Below are positions 56,580 through 64,000 of a stretch of DNA of 64,000 nucleotides, piece by piece. The notes beneath the pieces were generated by a model, which saw only the letters and a list, made by a program, of their open reading frames with translations, searched no databases and was not told the DNA's origin. Position numbers and translations under genes: made by a program. Source of the stretch: Cupriavidus sp. EM10 (lineage in GTDB: Bacteria; Pseudomonadota; Gammaproteobacteria; Burkholderiales; Burkholderiaceae); assembly GCF_018729255.1 (NCBI RefSeq), contig NZ_CP076060.1, forward strand, positions 3,224,001 to 3,288,000, read 5' to 3'. Position 1 is the first letter of the stretch, and each line of letters opens with the position of its first letter.

Positions 56580-56936
56580 TTAGAACTTGAGGCCGGCTTC
56601 ACGCGCGGCGTCAGCCAGGGCCTTCACGCGGCCGTGGAAGCGGAAGCCACCACGATCGAACGCGACGGTTTCCACGCCAGCTGCCTTTGCCTTTTCGGCA
56701 ACGCGCTTGCCCACCAGGGTGGCGGCGGCAACGGTAGCACCGCTGCCAGTCAGTTCCTTGCGCACTTCTGCCTCGGCGGTAGAAGCCGAAGCCAGCACTT
56801 GCGTGCCGCACGGCGAGTACACCTGAGCGTAAATATGCGTATTCGTACGGAACACGGTCAGACGATTGATCTTCAGTTCCGCGATTTTCGCGCGGGTCTG
56901 ACGTGCACGGCGCAAACGAGCGTCTTTCTTGTTCAT
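56580..56936 (-). CDS. rplR: Ribosomal protein uL18
   Basis: 50S protein L18, 118 residues, which binds 5S rRNA. It starts [20 protein letters not shown] and contains [26 protein letters not shown] and the C-terminal [24 protein letters not shown]. It lies 11 bp after rplF. Confidence 0.98.
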   Translation of the reverse strand: MNKKDARLRRARQTRAKIAELKINRLTVFRTNTHIYAQVYSPCGTQVLASASTAEAEVRKELTGSGATVAAATLVGKRVAEKAKAAGVETVAFDRGGFRFHGRVKALADAAREAGLKF

Positions 56937-56947
56937 CTCTGGACCCC

Positions 56948-57481
56948 TTACTTCTTCTTGGTTTCCTTCAGGATGACGCGCTCGTCAGCGTAGCGAACAC
57001 CCTTGCCCTTGTAGGGCTCGGGCGGACGGTACGCGCGAACTTCCGCGGCAACCTGACCGACTTTCTGCTTGTCAGCACCCTTGATCACGATTTCGGTCTG
57101 CGTCGGCGTTTCGGCCTTCACGCCTTCCGGCATTTCGTGGATCACGTCGTGCGAGAAACCAAGCTGGAGCTTCAGCGCGGAACCTTGCAGCTGGGCGCGG
57201 TAACCCACGCCAACCAGGTTCAGCTTGCGCTCGAAGCCGGTGGTCACGCCCTTGACCATGTTTGCCGCCAGGGCGCGCATGGTGCCTTGCAGGGCGTTTG
57301 CTTCACGCGATTCGTCAGCCGGTTCGAAAGTCAGCGTGCCATCGGCAACGTTGGCCTTCACCAGGCTGTGAATCGGCTGGGACAGCGTACCGAGCGGGCC
57401 CTTAACGGAGAGCACGCCAGCCGCCACATTAACTTCCGCGCCTTTCGGCAGCGCGATGGGAGCCTTACCTACACGGGACAT
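56948..57481 (-). CDS. rplF: Ribosomal protein uL6
   Basis: 50S protein L6, 177 residues, with two similar alpha/beta domains. It starts [17 protein letters not shown]; the C-terminal signature [15 protein letters not shown] is complete. It lies 9 bp after rpsH. Confidence 0.98.
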   Translation of the reverse strand: MSRVGKAPIALPKGAEVNVAAGVLSVKGPLGTLSQPIHSLVKANVADGTLTFEPADESREANALQGTMRALAANMVKGVTTGFERKLNLVGVGYRAQLQGSALKLQLGFSHDVIHEMPEGVKAETPTQTEIVIKGADKQKVGQVAAEVRAYRPPEPYKGKGVRYADERVILKETKKK

Positions 57482-57490
57482 GTTTGCTCC

Positions 57491-57886
57491 TTACGCGACG
57501 TAGCAGAGAACTTCGCCGCCCACGCCAGTGGCACGTGCCTTGCGGTCGGTCATCAGACCCTGCGGGGTCGAGATGATCGCCACACCCAGGCCGTTCATCA
57601 CTTGGGGGATGTCGCTGCGGCCCTTGTACACGCGCAGACCGGGCTTCGAAACGCGCTCGATGCGCTCGATCACCGGACGGCCGGCGTAGTACTTCAGACC
57701 AATGGTCAGTTGCGCCTTGCCGCCATCTTCCTGAACCGAGTAGTCATCGACGTAGCCTTCGTCCTTCAGGACTTTGGCGATCGCAACCTTCAGTTTGGAC
57801 GAGGGCATGACCACCGACGCCTTCTGCACGCCCTGGGCGTTGCGAATGCGCGTCAGCATATCGGCGATAGGATCGCTCATGCTCAT
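57491..57886 (-). CDS. rpsH: Ribosomal protein uS8
   Basis: 30S protein S8, 131 residues. In E. coli it is the repressor of the spc operon. It starts [18 protein letters not shown] (the second Met may be the true start) and ends with [20 protein letters not shown], the conserved RNA-binding loop. It lies between rpsN (27 bp) and rplF. Confidence 0.97.
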   Translation of the reverse strand: MSMSDPIADMLTRIRNAQGVQKASVVMPSSKLKVAIAKVLKDEGYVDDYSVQEDGGKAQLTIGLKYYAGRPVIERIERVSKPGLRVYKGRSDIPQVMNGLGVAIISTPQGLMTDRKARATGVGGEVLCYVA

Positions 57887-57913
57887 ACTGTTTCTCCTGT
57901 AGCCTGTGCGTAA

Positions 57914-58219
57914 TTACCAGCTGGCTTTCGTCAGACCCGGGATTTCGCCCTTGAAGGCGATTTCGCGGATCTTGTTACGCGCCAGGCCAAACTTGCGGAA
58001 GGTACCGCGGGGACGACCGGTGATCGCGCAGCGGTTGCGCTGGCGAGTCGGGTTAGCGTTGCGCGGGAGCTTCTGCAGCTCGAGGCGCGCCAGATAACGC
58101 TCTTCTTCCGACTTTTCTTGGTCGTCGATAATGGCCTTGAGGTTTGCGCGCTTGTCGGCATACTTCGCCACGAGCTTTGCGCGCTTCTTCTCACGTTCAA
58201 TCAGAGCCAGTTTAGCCAC
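57914..58219 (-). CDS. rpsN: Ribosomal protein uS14, zinc-free type
   Basis: 30S protein S14, 101 residues, the long form without the CxxC zinc site. It starts [20 protein letters not shown], and the C-terminal [21 protein letters not shown] is conserved. It lies 8 bp after rplE. Confidence 0.98.
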   Translation of the reverse strand: MAKLALIEREKKRAKLVAKYADKRANLKAIIDDQEKSEEERYLARLELQKLPRNANPTRQRNRCAITGRPRGTFRKFGLARNKIREIAFKGEIPGLTKASW

Positions 58220-58227
58220 GGTTACCC

Positions 58228-58776
58228 TTAATTACGGAACGGGAACTTGAACGCGTTCAGGAGAGCCTTGGCTTCCTCGTCGTTCTTAGCCGTCGTCGTG
58301 ATGCTGATGTTCAGACCACGCAGTGCGTCGATCTTGTCGTACTCGATTTCGGGGAAAATGATCTGCTCTTTCACACCGATGTTGTAGTTACCACGACCGT
58401 CGAACGATTTGCCCGACACACCACGGAAGTCACGCACGCGCGGCAGTGCCACGGTCACGAAACGGTCCAGGAATTCGAACATACGCTCACCGCGCAGGGT
58501 CACCATCGCGCCGATGGGGTAGCCCTGACGGATCTTGAAGCCGGCGATGGCCTTCTTGGCCTTCGTCACAACGGGCTTCTGACCGGCGATCTTGGTCAGG
58601 TCACCAACTGCCAACTCAATGACCTTCTTGTCATTGATCGCTTCGCCCAGGCCCATGTTCAGGGTGATCTTGGTGAAACGCGGCACTTCCATGACCGACT
58701 TGTAGCCGAACTGCTTCATCAGCGCCGGCACAACCTGTTCTTTGTAAAACTCTTGCAGACGTGCTGTCATGCTCAA
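58228..58776 (-). CDS. rplE: Ribosomal protein uL5
   Basis: 50S protein L5, 182 residues, which binds 5S rRNA and contacts P-site tRNA. It contains [20 protein letters not shown] and [21 protein letters not shown]. Either the first Met or MTARLQEF two codons later may be the start. It lies between rplX and rpsN. Confidence 0.98.
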   Translation of the reverse strand: MSMTARLQEFYKEQVVPALMKQFGYKSVMEVPRFTKITLNMGLGEAINDKKVIELAVGDLTKIAGQKPVVTKAKKAIAGFKIRQGYPIGAMVTLRGERMFEFLDRFVTVALPRVRDFRGVSGKSFDGRGNYNIGVKEQIIFPEIEYDKIDALRGLNISITTTAKNDEEAKALLNAFKFPFRN

Positions 58777-58795
58777 CTCCTATCTGTGCCCAGAA

Positions 58796-59104
58796 TCAAG
58801 CGGCCAGGACGGCACCGGTCGTCTTCAGCACGCGCACGCGCTTGCCTTCCTCGACCTTGATACCGACACGCGACGGCTTGCCATTGGCATCCACGAGCGC
58901 AACGTTGGAAATATGCAGCGGCATCAGCTTGTCGACCACGCCACCGGTGGTACCCAGCATCGGGTTCGGGCGAGCGTGCTTCTTGGCAACGTTCACGCCT
59001 TCAACCACGACCTTGTCGCCTTGCACTGCCTGGACGACACCGCGCTTGCCCTTGTCCTTGCCGGTCAGCACGATGACTTCGTCGCCTTTGCGAATCTTGT
59101 TCAT
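58796..59104 (-). CDS. rplX: Ribosomal protein uL24
   Basis: 50S assembly initiator L24, 102 residues, with a KOW motif near the start ([20 protein letters not shown]). It lies 9 bp after rplN and 19 bp before rplE. Confidence 0.97.
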   Translation of the reverse strand: MNKIRKGDEVIVLTGKDKGKRGVVQAVQGDKVVVEGVNVAKKHARPNPMLGTTGGVVDKLMPLHISNVALVDANGKPSRVGIKVEEGKRVRVLKTTGAVLAA

Positions 59105-59113
59105 GGCGGCTCC

Positions 59114-59482
59114 TTACAGCACTTCCGGAGCGAGCGACACGATCTTCATGAAGCGCTCGGTACGGAGTTCACGAGTCACCGGCCCGAAGATACGGGTGCC
59201 GATCGGCTCGAGCTTGTTGTTCAGCAGTACGGCGGCATTGCCGTCGAACTTGACGAGCGAACCGTCAGCGCGGCGCACGCCCTTGGCGGTACGCACGACG
59301 ACTGCGTTATAGATGTCGCCCTTCTTCACGCGACCGCGCGGCGCTGCGTCCTTCACGGTCACCTTGATGATGTCGCCCACGCTCGCATAGCGGCGCTTGG
59401 ACCCACCCAGTACCTTGATGCACAGCACTTCGCGCGCACCGGTGTTATCGGCCACTTCGAGCCGGCTTTCTGTCTGAATCAT
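59114..59482 (-). CDS. rplN: Ribosomal protein uL14
   Basis: 50S protein L14, 122 residues, starting [20 protein letters not shown] and containing [20 protein letters not shown]. The start at 59482 is the family start; an in-frame run upstream to 59614 is in the leader. It is the first gene of the spc block, preceded by a 271-bp gap containing a near-consensus promoter. Confidence 0.98.
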   Translation of the reverse strand: MIQTESRLEVADNTGAREVLCIKVLGGSKRRYASVGDIIKVTVKDAAPRGRVKKGDIYNAVVVRTAKGVRRADGSLVKFDGNAAVLLNNKLEPIGTRIFGPVTRELRTERFMKIVSLAPEVL

Positions 59483-59703
59483 GGTGTTATCTTCCCAACT
59501 TAATCCGTCGGCTCTTCCTGATGAAGCCCGTCGGTCAGTCTTGGTCCCGTCGGAGCCAGGCATTGCGCCAGCACCGCTTGGGTTGATCAACTTGGAAGTC
59601 GGTAGTGCCCGCACCCAAAACCACCGGATGCCAGCCCTTGCTCGCTCGACAGGTCCGCCCGGGTGGTGTTGCTAAGGCGAACGCAATAAAGCGGAAGTCC
59701 AGG

Positions 59704-59732
59704 ATTATAGCAACATAACCCTGGACTTGCAA
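59704..59732 (-). promoter_or_regulatory. Sigma-70 promoter of the spc operon
   Basis: On the minus strand TTGCAA (59727-59732) and a perfect TATAAT (59704-59709) are separated by exactly 17 bp. The predicted start is about 215 bp before rplN. The position between rpsQ and rplN is that of the spc promoter in E. coli. The long leader could carry an S8-binding control site. Confidence 0.8.
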
Positions 59733-59753
59733 GTCTTCAAAGTACTGTTGTAC

Positions 59754-60032
59754 TTAGATGACGCGCGCAGCTTCTACCAGCCGGGAAACCACCCAGGACT
59801 TGGTCCGCGACAGCGGACGCGTTTCCTGGATTTCAACCTTGTCGCCTTCCTTGTACTGGTTGGCTTCGTCGTGTGCGTGGTACTTCTTCGAACGCAGCAC
59901 GTACTTGCCGTACAGGGGGTGCTTGACGCGGTTTTCGATCAGGACCGTAACGGTCTTGTCCATCTTGTCGCTCACGACACGGCCCACGAGGGTCCGGTGA
60001 AGCTTTGCTTCAGTCTTCGCAGCTTCGGTCAT
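59754..60032 (-). CDS. rpsQ: Ribosomal protein uS17
   Basis: 30S protein S17, 92 residues, an OB-fold with [20 protein letters not shown] and the conserved [13 protein letters not shown] near its end. The N-terminal ten residues ([10 protein letters not shown]) are an extra polar stretch. Its start overlaps the rpmC stop (ATGA). It is the last gene of the S10 block before the spc promoter. Confidence 0.97.
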   Translation of the reverse strand: MTEAAKTEAKLHRTLVGRVVSDKMDKTVTVLIENRVKHPLYGKYVLRSKKYHAHDEANQYKEGDKVEIQETRPLSRTKSWVVSRLVEAARVI

Positions 60033-60223
60033 TTCGCGTTCGCCTTCTCGTTCAGCACGGTTTGCACGCGCGCGATGTCCTTGCGCACCTTCTTCAGCTG
60101 GCTGGTGTTCTGCAGCTGTTGGGTGGCCTTTTGCATGCGCAGGCTAAATTGGGCCTTCAGCAGCTCGGAGAGCTCCTGGTTCAGGCCTGCGGCGTCCTTG
60201 CCGCGCAGTTCGGATGCTTTCAT
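60029..60223 (-). CDS. rpmC: Ribosomal protein uL29
   Basis: 50S protein L29, 64 residues, starting [20 protein letters not shown] and forming an antiparallel helical hairpin near the exit tunnel. The start at 60223 is the family start; the upstream in-frame run overlaps rplP. It overlaps rpsQ by four bases and lies 10 bp after rplP. Confidence 0.97.
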   Translation of the reverse strand: MKASELRGKDAAGLNQELSELLKAQFSLRMQKATQQLQNTSQLKKVRKDIARVQTVLNEKANAK

Positions 60224-60233
60224 CCCAATCTCC

Positions 60234-60650
60234 TTACGTACCGACCTGACGCACCACGAAATTCGTGGCGATCGGCAGCTTGGCGGCGGCGAGACGGAAC
60301 GCCTCACGGGCCAGCTCTTCGCTCACGCCATCCATTTCGTACAGCATCTTGCCCGGCTGAATTTCAGCCACGTAGTATTCCGGATTGCCCTTACCGTTAC
60401 CCATACGGACTTCGGCAGGCTTCTTCGAAATCGGCTTGTCCGGGAAAATCCGGATCCAGATGCGGCCGCCACGCTTGATGTGGCGGGTCATCGCACGACG
60501 TGCCGACTCGATCTGGCGAGCGGTCAGACGGCCACGGCCCATTGCCTTCAGGCCGAATTCGCCAAAAGACACGGCGTTGCCACGGGTAGCCTTACCCGTG
60601 TTGCGGCCCTTCTGCTCCTTGCGATACTTCCTACGCTTAGGTTGCAGCAT
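60234..60650 (-). CDS. rplP: Ribosomal protein uL16
   Basis: 50S protein L16, 138 residues, near the A-site tRNA elbow. It starts [20 protein letters not shown], and the signature [19 protein letters not shown] is complete. It lies 2 bp after rpsC. Confidence 0.98.
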
Positions 60651-60652
60651 TC

Positions 60653-61450
60653 TTATTCTCCACTCTTCGCGTCTGCGCCAGGCGCAGCGCGACGACCAGC
60701 ACCGGCACCACCGCGGCGGTTGCCCGACGGACGGCCTTCGCCTTCACGGCGGCGGCCTTCCGGGCGACCCGGACGACGACGACGGTCTTCTTGCGGCTCT
60801 TCCACCACGGGCGCGTCGTTGCGGCCCAGGTGATCGCCCTTGTAGACCCACACCTTGACACCAATGATGCCGTAGGTGGTTTCGGCTTCCGAGAAGCCGT
60901 AGTCGATGTCGGCGCGCAGGGTGTGCAGGGGCACACGGCCTTCGCGGTACCACTCGGTACGTGCGATTTCAATACCGTTCAGACGGCCCGAGCTCATGAT
61001 CTTGATGCCCTGGGCACCCAGACGCATTGCGTTCTGCATCGCGCGCTTCATGGCGCGACGGAACATGATGCGGCGCTCGAGCTGCTGCGTGATCGAATCG
61101 GCGATCAGCTGCGCATCGGTTTCCGGCTTGCGGATTTCCTCGATGTTCACGTGCACGGGCACACCCATGCGACGTTGCAGCTCGGCCTTGAGCAGTTCGA
61201 TGTCTTCACCCTTCTTGCCGATCACCACGCCCGGACGCGAGCTGTAAATGGTGATACGTGCATTACGGGCCGGACGCTCGATCACAACACGGCCAACCGA
61301 TGCGTTCTTGAGCTTCTTCTTCAGGAACTCGCGAACTTCGATGTCTTCTTTCAGCATGCCGGCGAACTTCGTGTTGTTGGCGTACCAACGCGAAGCCCAG
61401 TTACGGCTGACGGCCAGACGGAAGCCAGTCGGATGAATCTTCTGTCCCAT
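60653..61450 (-). CDS. rpsC: Ribosomal protein uS3 with extended basic tail
   Basis: 30S protein S3, 265 residues; E. coli S3 is about 233. The KH domain is seen in [20 protein letters not shown], and the C-terminal domain in [19 protein letters not shown]. After residue 215 the protein has a tail rich in Arg, Gly and Pro ([16 protein letters not shown] and on), a low-complexity extension seen in beta-proteobacteria. It lies 9 bp after rplV. Confidence 0.97.
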
Positions 61451-61459
61451 CGTGACTCC

Positions 61460-61789
61460 TTAGTTGCCGAGCGTCACAGTGATGTGACAGGTTTGTTTCT
61501 CGATGCGGTTGCCGCGGCCCTTCGCCCGTGCGGTGAAGCGCTTGAGCGAGGTTGCCTTGTCGACGAAGATGGTCTTGACCTTCAGTTCGTCGATGTCGGC
61601 GCCTTCGTTGTGCTCGGCGTTGGCGATGGCCGATTCGACCACCTTCTTCACGATCCCGGCAGCCTTTTTCGGGCTGAACGTCAGGATGTTGAGCGCGCGC
61701 TCGATCGGCAGACCGCGGATCTGGTCAGCGACCAGACGCGTCTTCTGGGCGGAGATACGGGCACCGCGATGAATCGCTTTCACTTCCAT
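61460..61789 (-). CDS. rplV: Ribosomal protein uL22
   Basis: 50S protein L22, 109 residues, whose beta hairpin lines the exit tunnel. It starts [20 protein letters not shown], and the conserved [21 protein letters not shown] hairpin region lies near the end. It lies 9 bp after rpsS. Confidence 0.98.
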   Translation of the reverse strand: MEVKAIHRGARISAQKTRLVADQIRGLPIERALNILTFSPKKAAGIVKKVVESAIANAEHNEGADIDELKVKTIFVDKATSLKRFTARAKGRGNRIEKQTCHITVTLGN

Positions 61790-61798
61790 GATGGCACC

Positions 61799-62074
61799 TT
61801 ACCTCTTCGCTTTCTTGTCGGCCGCGTGGCCCTTGAACGTGCGAGTGATCGCAAATTCGCCGAGCTTGTGGCCAACCATGTTTTCCGTCACGTACACCGG
61901 CACGTGTTGGCGGCCGTTGTGCACGGCGATCGTCAGCCCGATGAAATCAGGCATGATCGTCGAACGACGCGACCATGTCTTGATGGGCTTCTTGTCCTTG
62001 CCGCCTGCAGCTGCTTCCACCTTCTTCAGCAGATGGTCGTCGCAGAACGGACCCTTTTTTGCGGAACGAGTCAT
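61799..62074 (-). CDS. rpsS: Ribosomal protein uS19
   Basis: 30S head protein S19, 91 residues. It starts [20 protein letters not shown], and the core [19 protein letters not shown] is intact. It lies between rplB (22 bp) and rplV. Confidence 0.98.
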   Translation of the reverse strand: MTRSAKKGPFCDDHLLKKVEAAAGGKDKKPIKTWSRRSTIMPDFIGLTIAVHNGRQHVPVYVTENMVGHKLGEFAITRTFKGHAADKKAKR

Positions 62075-62096
62075 ATCTTTAGCTCCTACCTACCGA

Positions 62097-62927
62097 TTAG
62101 CGCTTGTGGCGGCGCTGGACGATCATGCTGTCCGTGCGCTTGTTGCTGCGGGTACGGTAACCCTTGGCCGGGGTACCCCACGGCGAAACCGGGTCGCGAC
62201 CAGCAGCAGTCTTGCCTTCACCACCACCATGCGGGTGGTCCACCGGGTTCATCACCACGCCGCGAACGGTCGGGCGAATACCGCGCCAGCGCGTGGCACC
62301 GGCCTTGCCGATCACACGCAGGCTGTGCTCTTCGTTGCCCACTTCACCAATGGTGGCGCGGCATTCGATATGCACGCGACGCACTTCACCGGAGCGCAGA
62401 CGAACCTGAGCGTACAGGCCTTCGCGGGCCAGCAGCACGGCGGAACCACCGGCAGCACGCGCAACTTGCGCGCCCTTGCCAGGCAGGATCTCCACGTTGT
62501 TGATCGTGGTACCAACCGGGATGTTGCGGATCGGCAGGTTGTTACCGGCCTTGATCGGGGCTTCCGAGCCGTTCATCAGGGCTTGGCCGGCCACCATGCC
62601 CTTGGTGGCGATGATGTAGCGGCGCTCGCCGTCGGCGAACAGCACCAGCGCGATGTTCGCGCTGCGGTTCGGATCGTATTCCAGGCGCTCGACCTTGGCG
62701 GCAATGCCGTCCTTGTCGTTGCGCTTGAAGTCGACCACGCGGTAGTGGTGCTTATGACCACCGCCCTTGTGGCGGGTGGTGATATGACCGTTGTTGTTAC
62801 GGCCCGACTTCTGGAATTGCTTTTCCAGCAGCGGAGCGTGCGGGGCGCCCTTGTGAAGGTCCTTGTTGACCACCTTCACCATCGAGCGACGACCCGGGGA
62901 AGTCGGCTTGGTCTTGACGAGTGCCAT
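62097..62927 (-). CDS. rplB: Ribosomal protein uL2
   Basis: 50S protein L2, 276 residues, needed for subunit joining and peptidyl transfer. Conserved features are the [14 protein letters not shown] segment and the C-terminal [19 protein letters not shown], with the histidine important near the peptidyl transferase centre. It lies 2 bp after rplW. Confidence 0.98.
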
Positions 62928-62929
62928 GA

Positions 62930-63244
62930 TTACTTGGCCTCCGCTTCAAAATTGATTTCCTGACCCGGCTTCAGCGCCACGTATGCCTTCTTCACGTGGT
63001 TGCGACGGCCCATGAAGCGGCCAAAGCGCTTTTGTTTGCCCTTCTGGTTCAGGATCTGAACGGACTGCACCTCGACCTTGAACAGCAGTTCGACGGCGGC
63101 CTTCACTTCTGCCTTGTTGGCATCGCGAGCCACTTCGAACACAACCTGTTCGTTCTTGTCGGCGACCAGGGTTGCCTTTTCGGAAACCACGGGCGCGAGC
63201 AGCACCTGCATCAAACGATGATCGTTCTTGGCTACTTGGGTCAT
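62930..63244 (-). CDS. rplW: Ribosomal protein uL23
   Basis: 50S protein L23, 104 residues, docking site for trigger factor and SRP at the tunnel exit. It contains [20 protein letters not shown] and ends in a loop [20 protein letters not shown]. It overlaps rplD by four bases (ATGA). Confidence 0.98.
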
Positions 63245-63861
63245 TTCAGCAACTCCTCGATCTGCGCGACAGCTGCCTTCGTCACGAGCACCTTCTTGTA
63301 GTGCACCAGCGACAGCGGATCAGCGTGACGCGGCTCCACGACTGCCACATTGGGCAGGTTGCGCGAAGCCAGGTAGAGGTTTTCATCGAGGCTGTCGGTG
63401 ATGATCAGCACCGAGTCCAGGCCCATGGCCTTGAACTTGTCGGCCAGCAGCTTGGTCTTGGGCGCGTCGACAGCGAAACCGTCCACTACGTTGATACGAC
63501 CTTCACGTGCGAGCTGCGAGTAAATCGAGCGCATACCGGCACGGAACATCTTCTTGTTGACCTTCTGGCTGAAGTTCTCTTCCGGCGAATTCGGGAAGAT
63601 ACGGCCACCGCCACGCCACAGCGGCGAGGACGACATACCGGCACGAGCACGGCCCGTACCCTTCTGGCGCCACGGCTTCTTGGTCGTGTGCTTGACCTCT
63701 TCGCGGTCCTTCTGCTTGCGGTTACCGCTACGGGCGTTCGCCTGATACGCAACGACGATCTGGTGAACCAGAGCTTCGTTGTAGTCACGGCCGAACACTT
63801 CCGGCGAGGCTGCAACGCCAGCGCCGACTTGACCGTTGTCCTGGAGGAGCTTGAGTTCCAT
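63241..63861 (-). CDS. rplD: Ribosomal protein uL4
   Basis: 50S protein L4, 206 residues. In E. coli L4 also represses the S10 operon. It has the tunnel-lining loop region [21 protein letters not shown] near residue 65, followed by [14 protein letters not shown]. It lies 12 bp after rplC and overlaps rplW. Confidence 0.98.
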   Translation of the reverse strand: MELKLLQDNGQVGAGVAASPEVFGRDYNEALVHQIVVAYQANARSGNRKQKDREEVKHTTKKPWRQKGTGRARAGMSSSPLWRGGGRIFPNSPEENFSQKVNKKMFRAGMRSIYSQLAREGRINVVDGFAVDAPKTKLLADKFKAMGLDSVLIITDSLDENLYLASRNLPNVAVVEPRHADPLSLVHYKKVLVTKAAVAQIEELLK

Positions 63862-63873
63862 TACATGCGCTCC

Positions 63874-64000
63874 TTAAGCTTTGGCCTTGACGGCCGGGGT
63901 CACGATGACCTTGCCGCCCTTGGAACCGGGGATGGCGCCCTTGACCAGCAGCAGCTTGCGCTCTGCGTCGATCTTGGCGATCTCGAGGTTTTGCACCGTA
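63874..64000 (-). CDS. rplC: Ribosomal protein uL3 (C-terminal end only)
   Basis: Only the last 41 codons are in the window; the gene runs past 64000. The visible part reads [20 protein letters not shown] and then [21 protein letters not shown], the conserved L3 C-terminus. It precedes rplD, as in every S10 operon. Confidence 0.96.
   Translation of the reverse strand, partial: TVQNLEIAKIDAERKLLLVKGAIPGSKGGKVIVTPAVKAKA

Overview
The window is about 65% GC chromosomal DNA whose gene order matches the Burkholderiaceae, most like Cupriavidus or Ralstonia. Support comes from the his operon flanked by murA, ibaG/bolA and an ABC-2 exporter; an mlaFEDAC cluster with mlaB beyond it; pilMNOPQ followed by aroKB, dgt and gltBD; and a canonical beta-proteobacterial S10/spc/alpha ribosomal block. 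The genus is inferred from gene order and protein character, not from a database search. Most genes lie on the minus strand; the GNAT gene, mrcA, lptM, lysA, engB, hemB and a CorA-type gene lie on the plus strand.

Layout. 1-8.5 kb: exporter ATPase and permease, ibaG/bolA, murA, hisG, hisD, hisC, hisB, a MarC-family membrane protein and hisH (cut by the window edge), all one way. 8.7-13.1 kb: mlaFEDAC and mlaB (phospholipid transport to and from the outer membrane), with a terminator-like hairpin between mlaC and mlaB. 13.2-15.1 kb: an orphan Bug-type binding protein and a GNAT acetyltransferase. 15.1-21.5 kb: glutamate synthase gltBD. 21.7-22.6 kb: a RAYT-type HUH transposase, the only mobile-element gene. 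22.6-25.5 kb: dgt, aroB, aroK. 25.7-30.8 kb: type IV pilus pilMNOPQ. 31.2-35.7 kb: mrcA, cyaY, lptM, lysA. 35.8-39.4 kb: msrPQ, an ECF sigma/anti-sigma pair and a small lipoprotein. 39.6-44.1 kb: cytochrome c maturation (ccsB, resB) and a cytochrome c4. 44.4-50.1 kb: engB, hemB, CorA-type transporter, dsbD, cutA. 50.2-64 kb: rplQ back to rplC, 27 ribosomal or core genes with secY and infA.

The most notable result is that four normally intact genes (mlaC, mlaA, aroK, cyaY) each carry one apparent single-base loss inside a short homopolymer. All four proteins read through correctly if one base is restored. Homopolymer errors in the assembly explain this better than four independent inactivations. 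Other points are tandem hairpins that split the alpha operon around rpsD, a near-consensus promoter between rpsQ and rplN, a probably leaderless GNAT gene, inverted motifs around the RAYT gene, and a sigma/anti-sigma/lipoprotein/msrPQ cluster that could be one stress-response unit. I found no CRISPR array, tRNA, rRNA, prophage or defence island, and no strong candidate for an undescribed multi-gene system.
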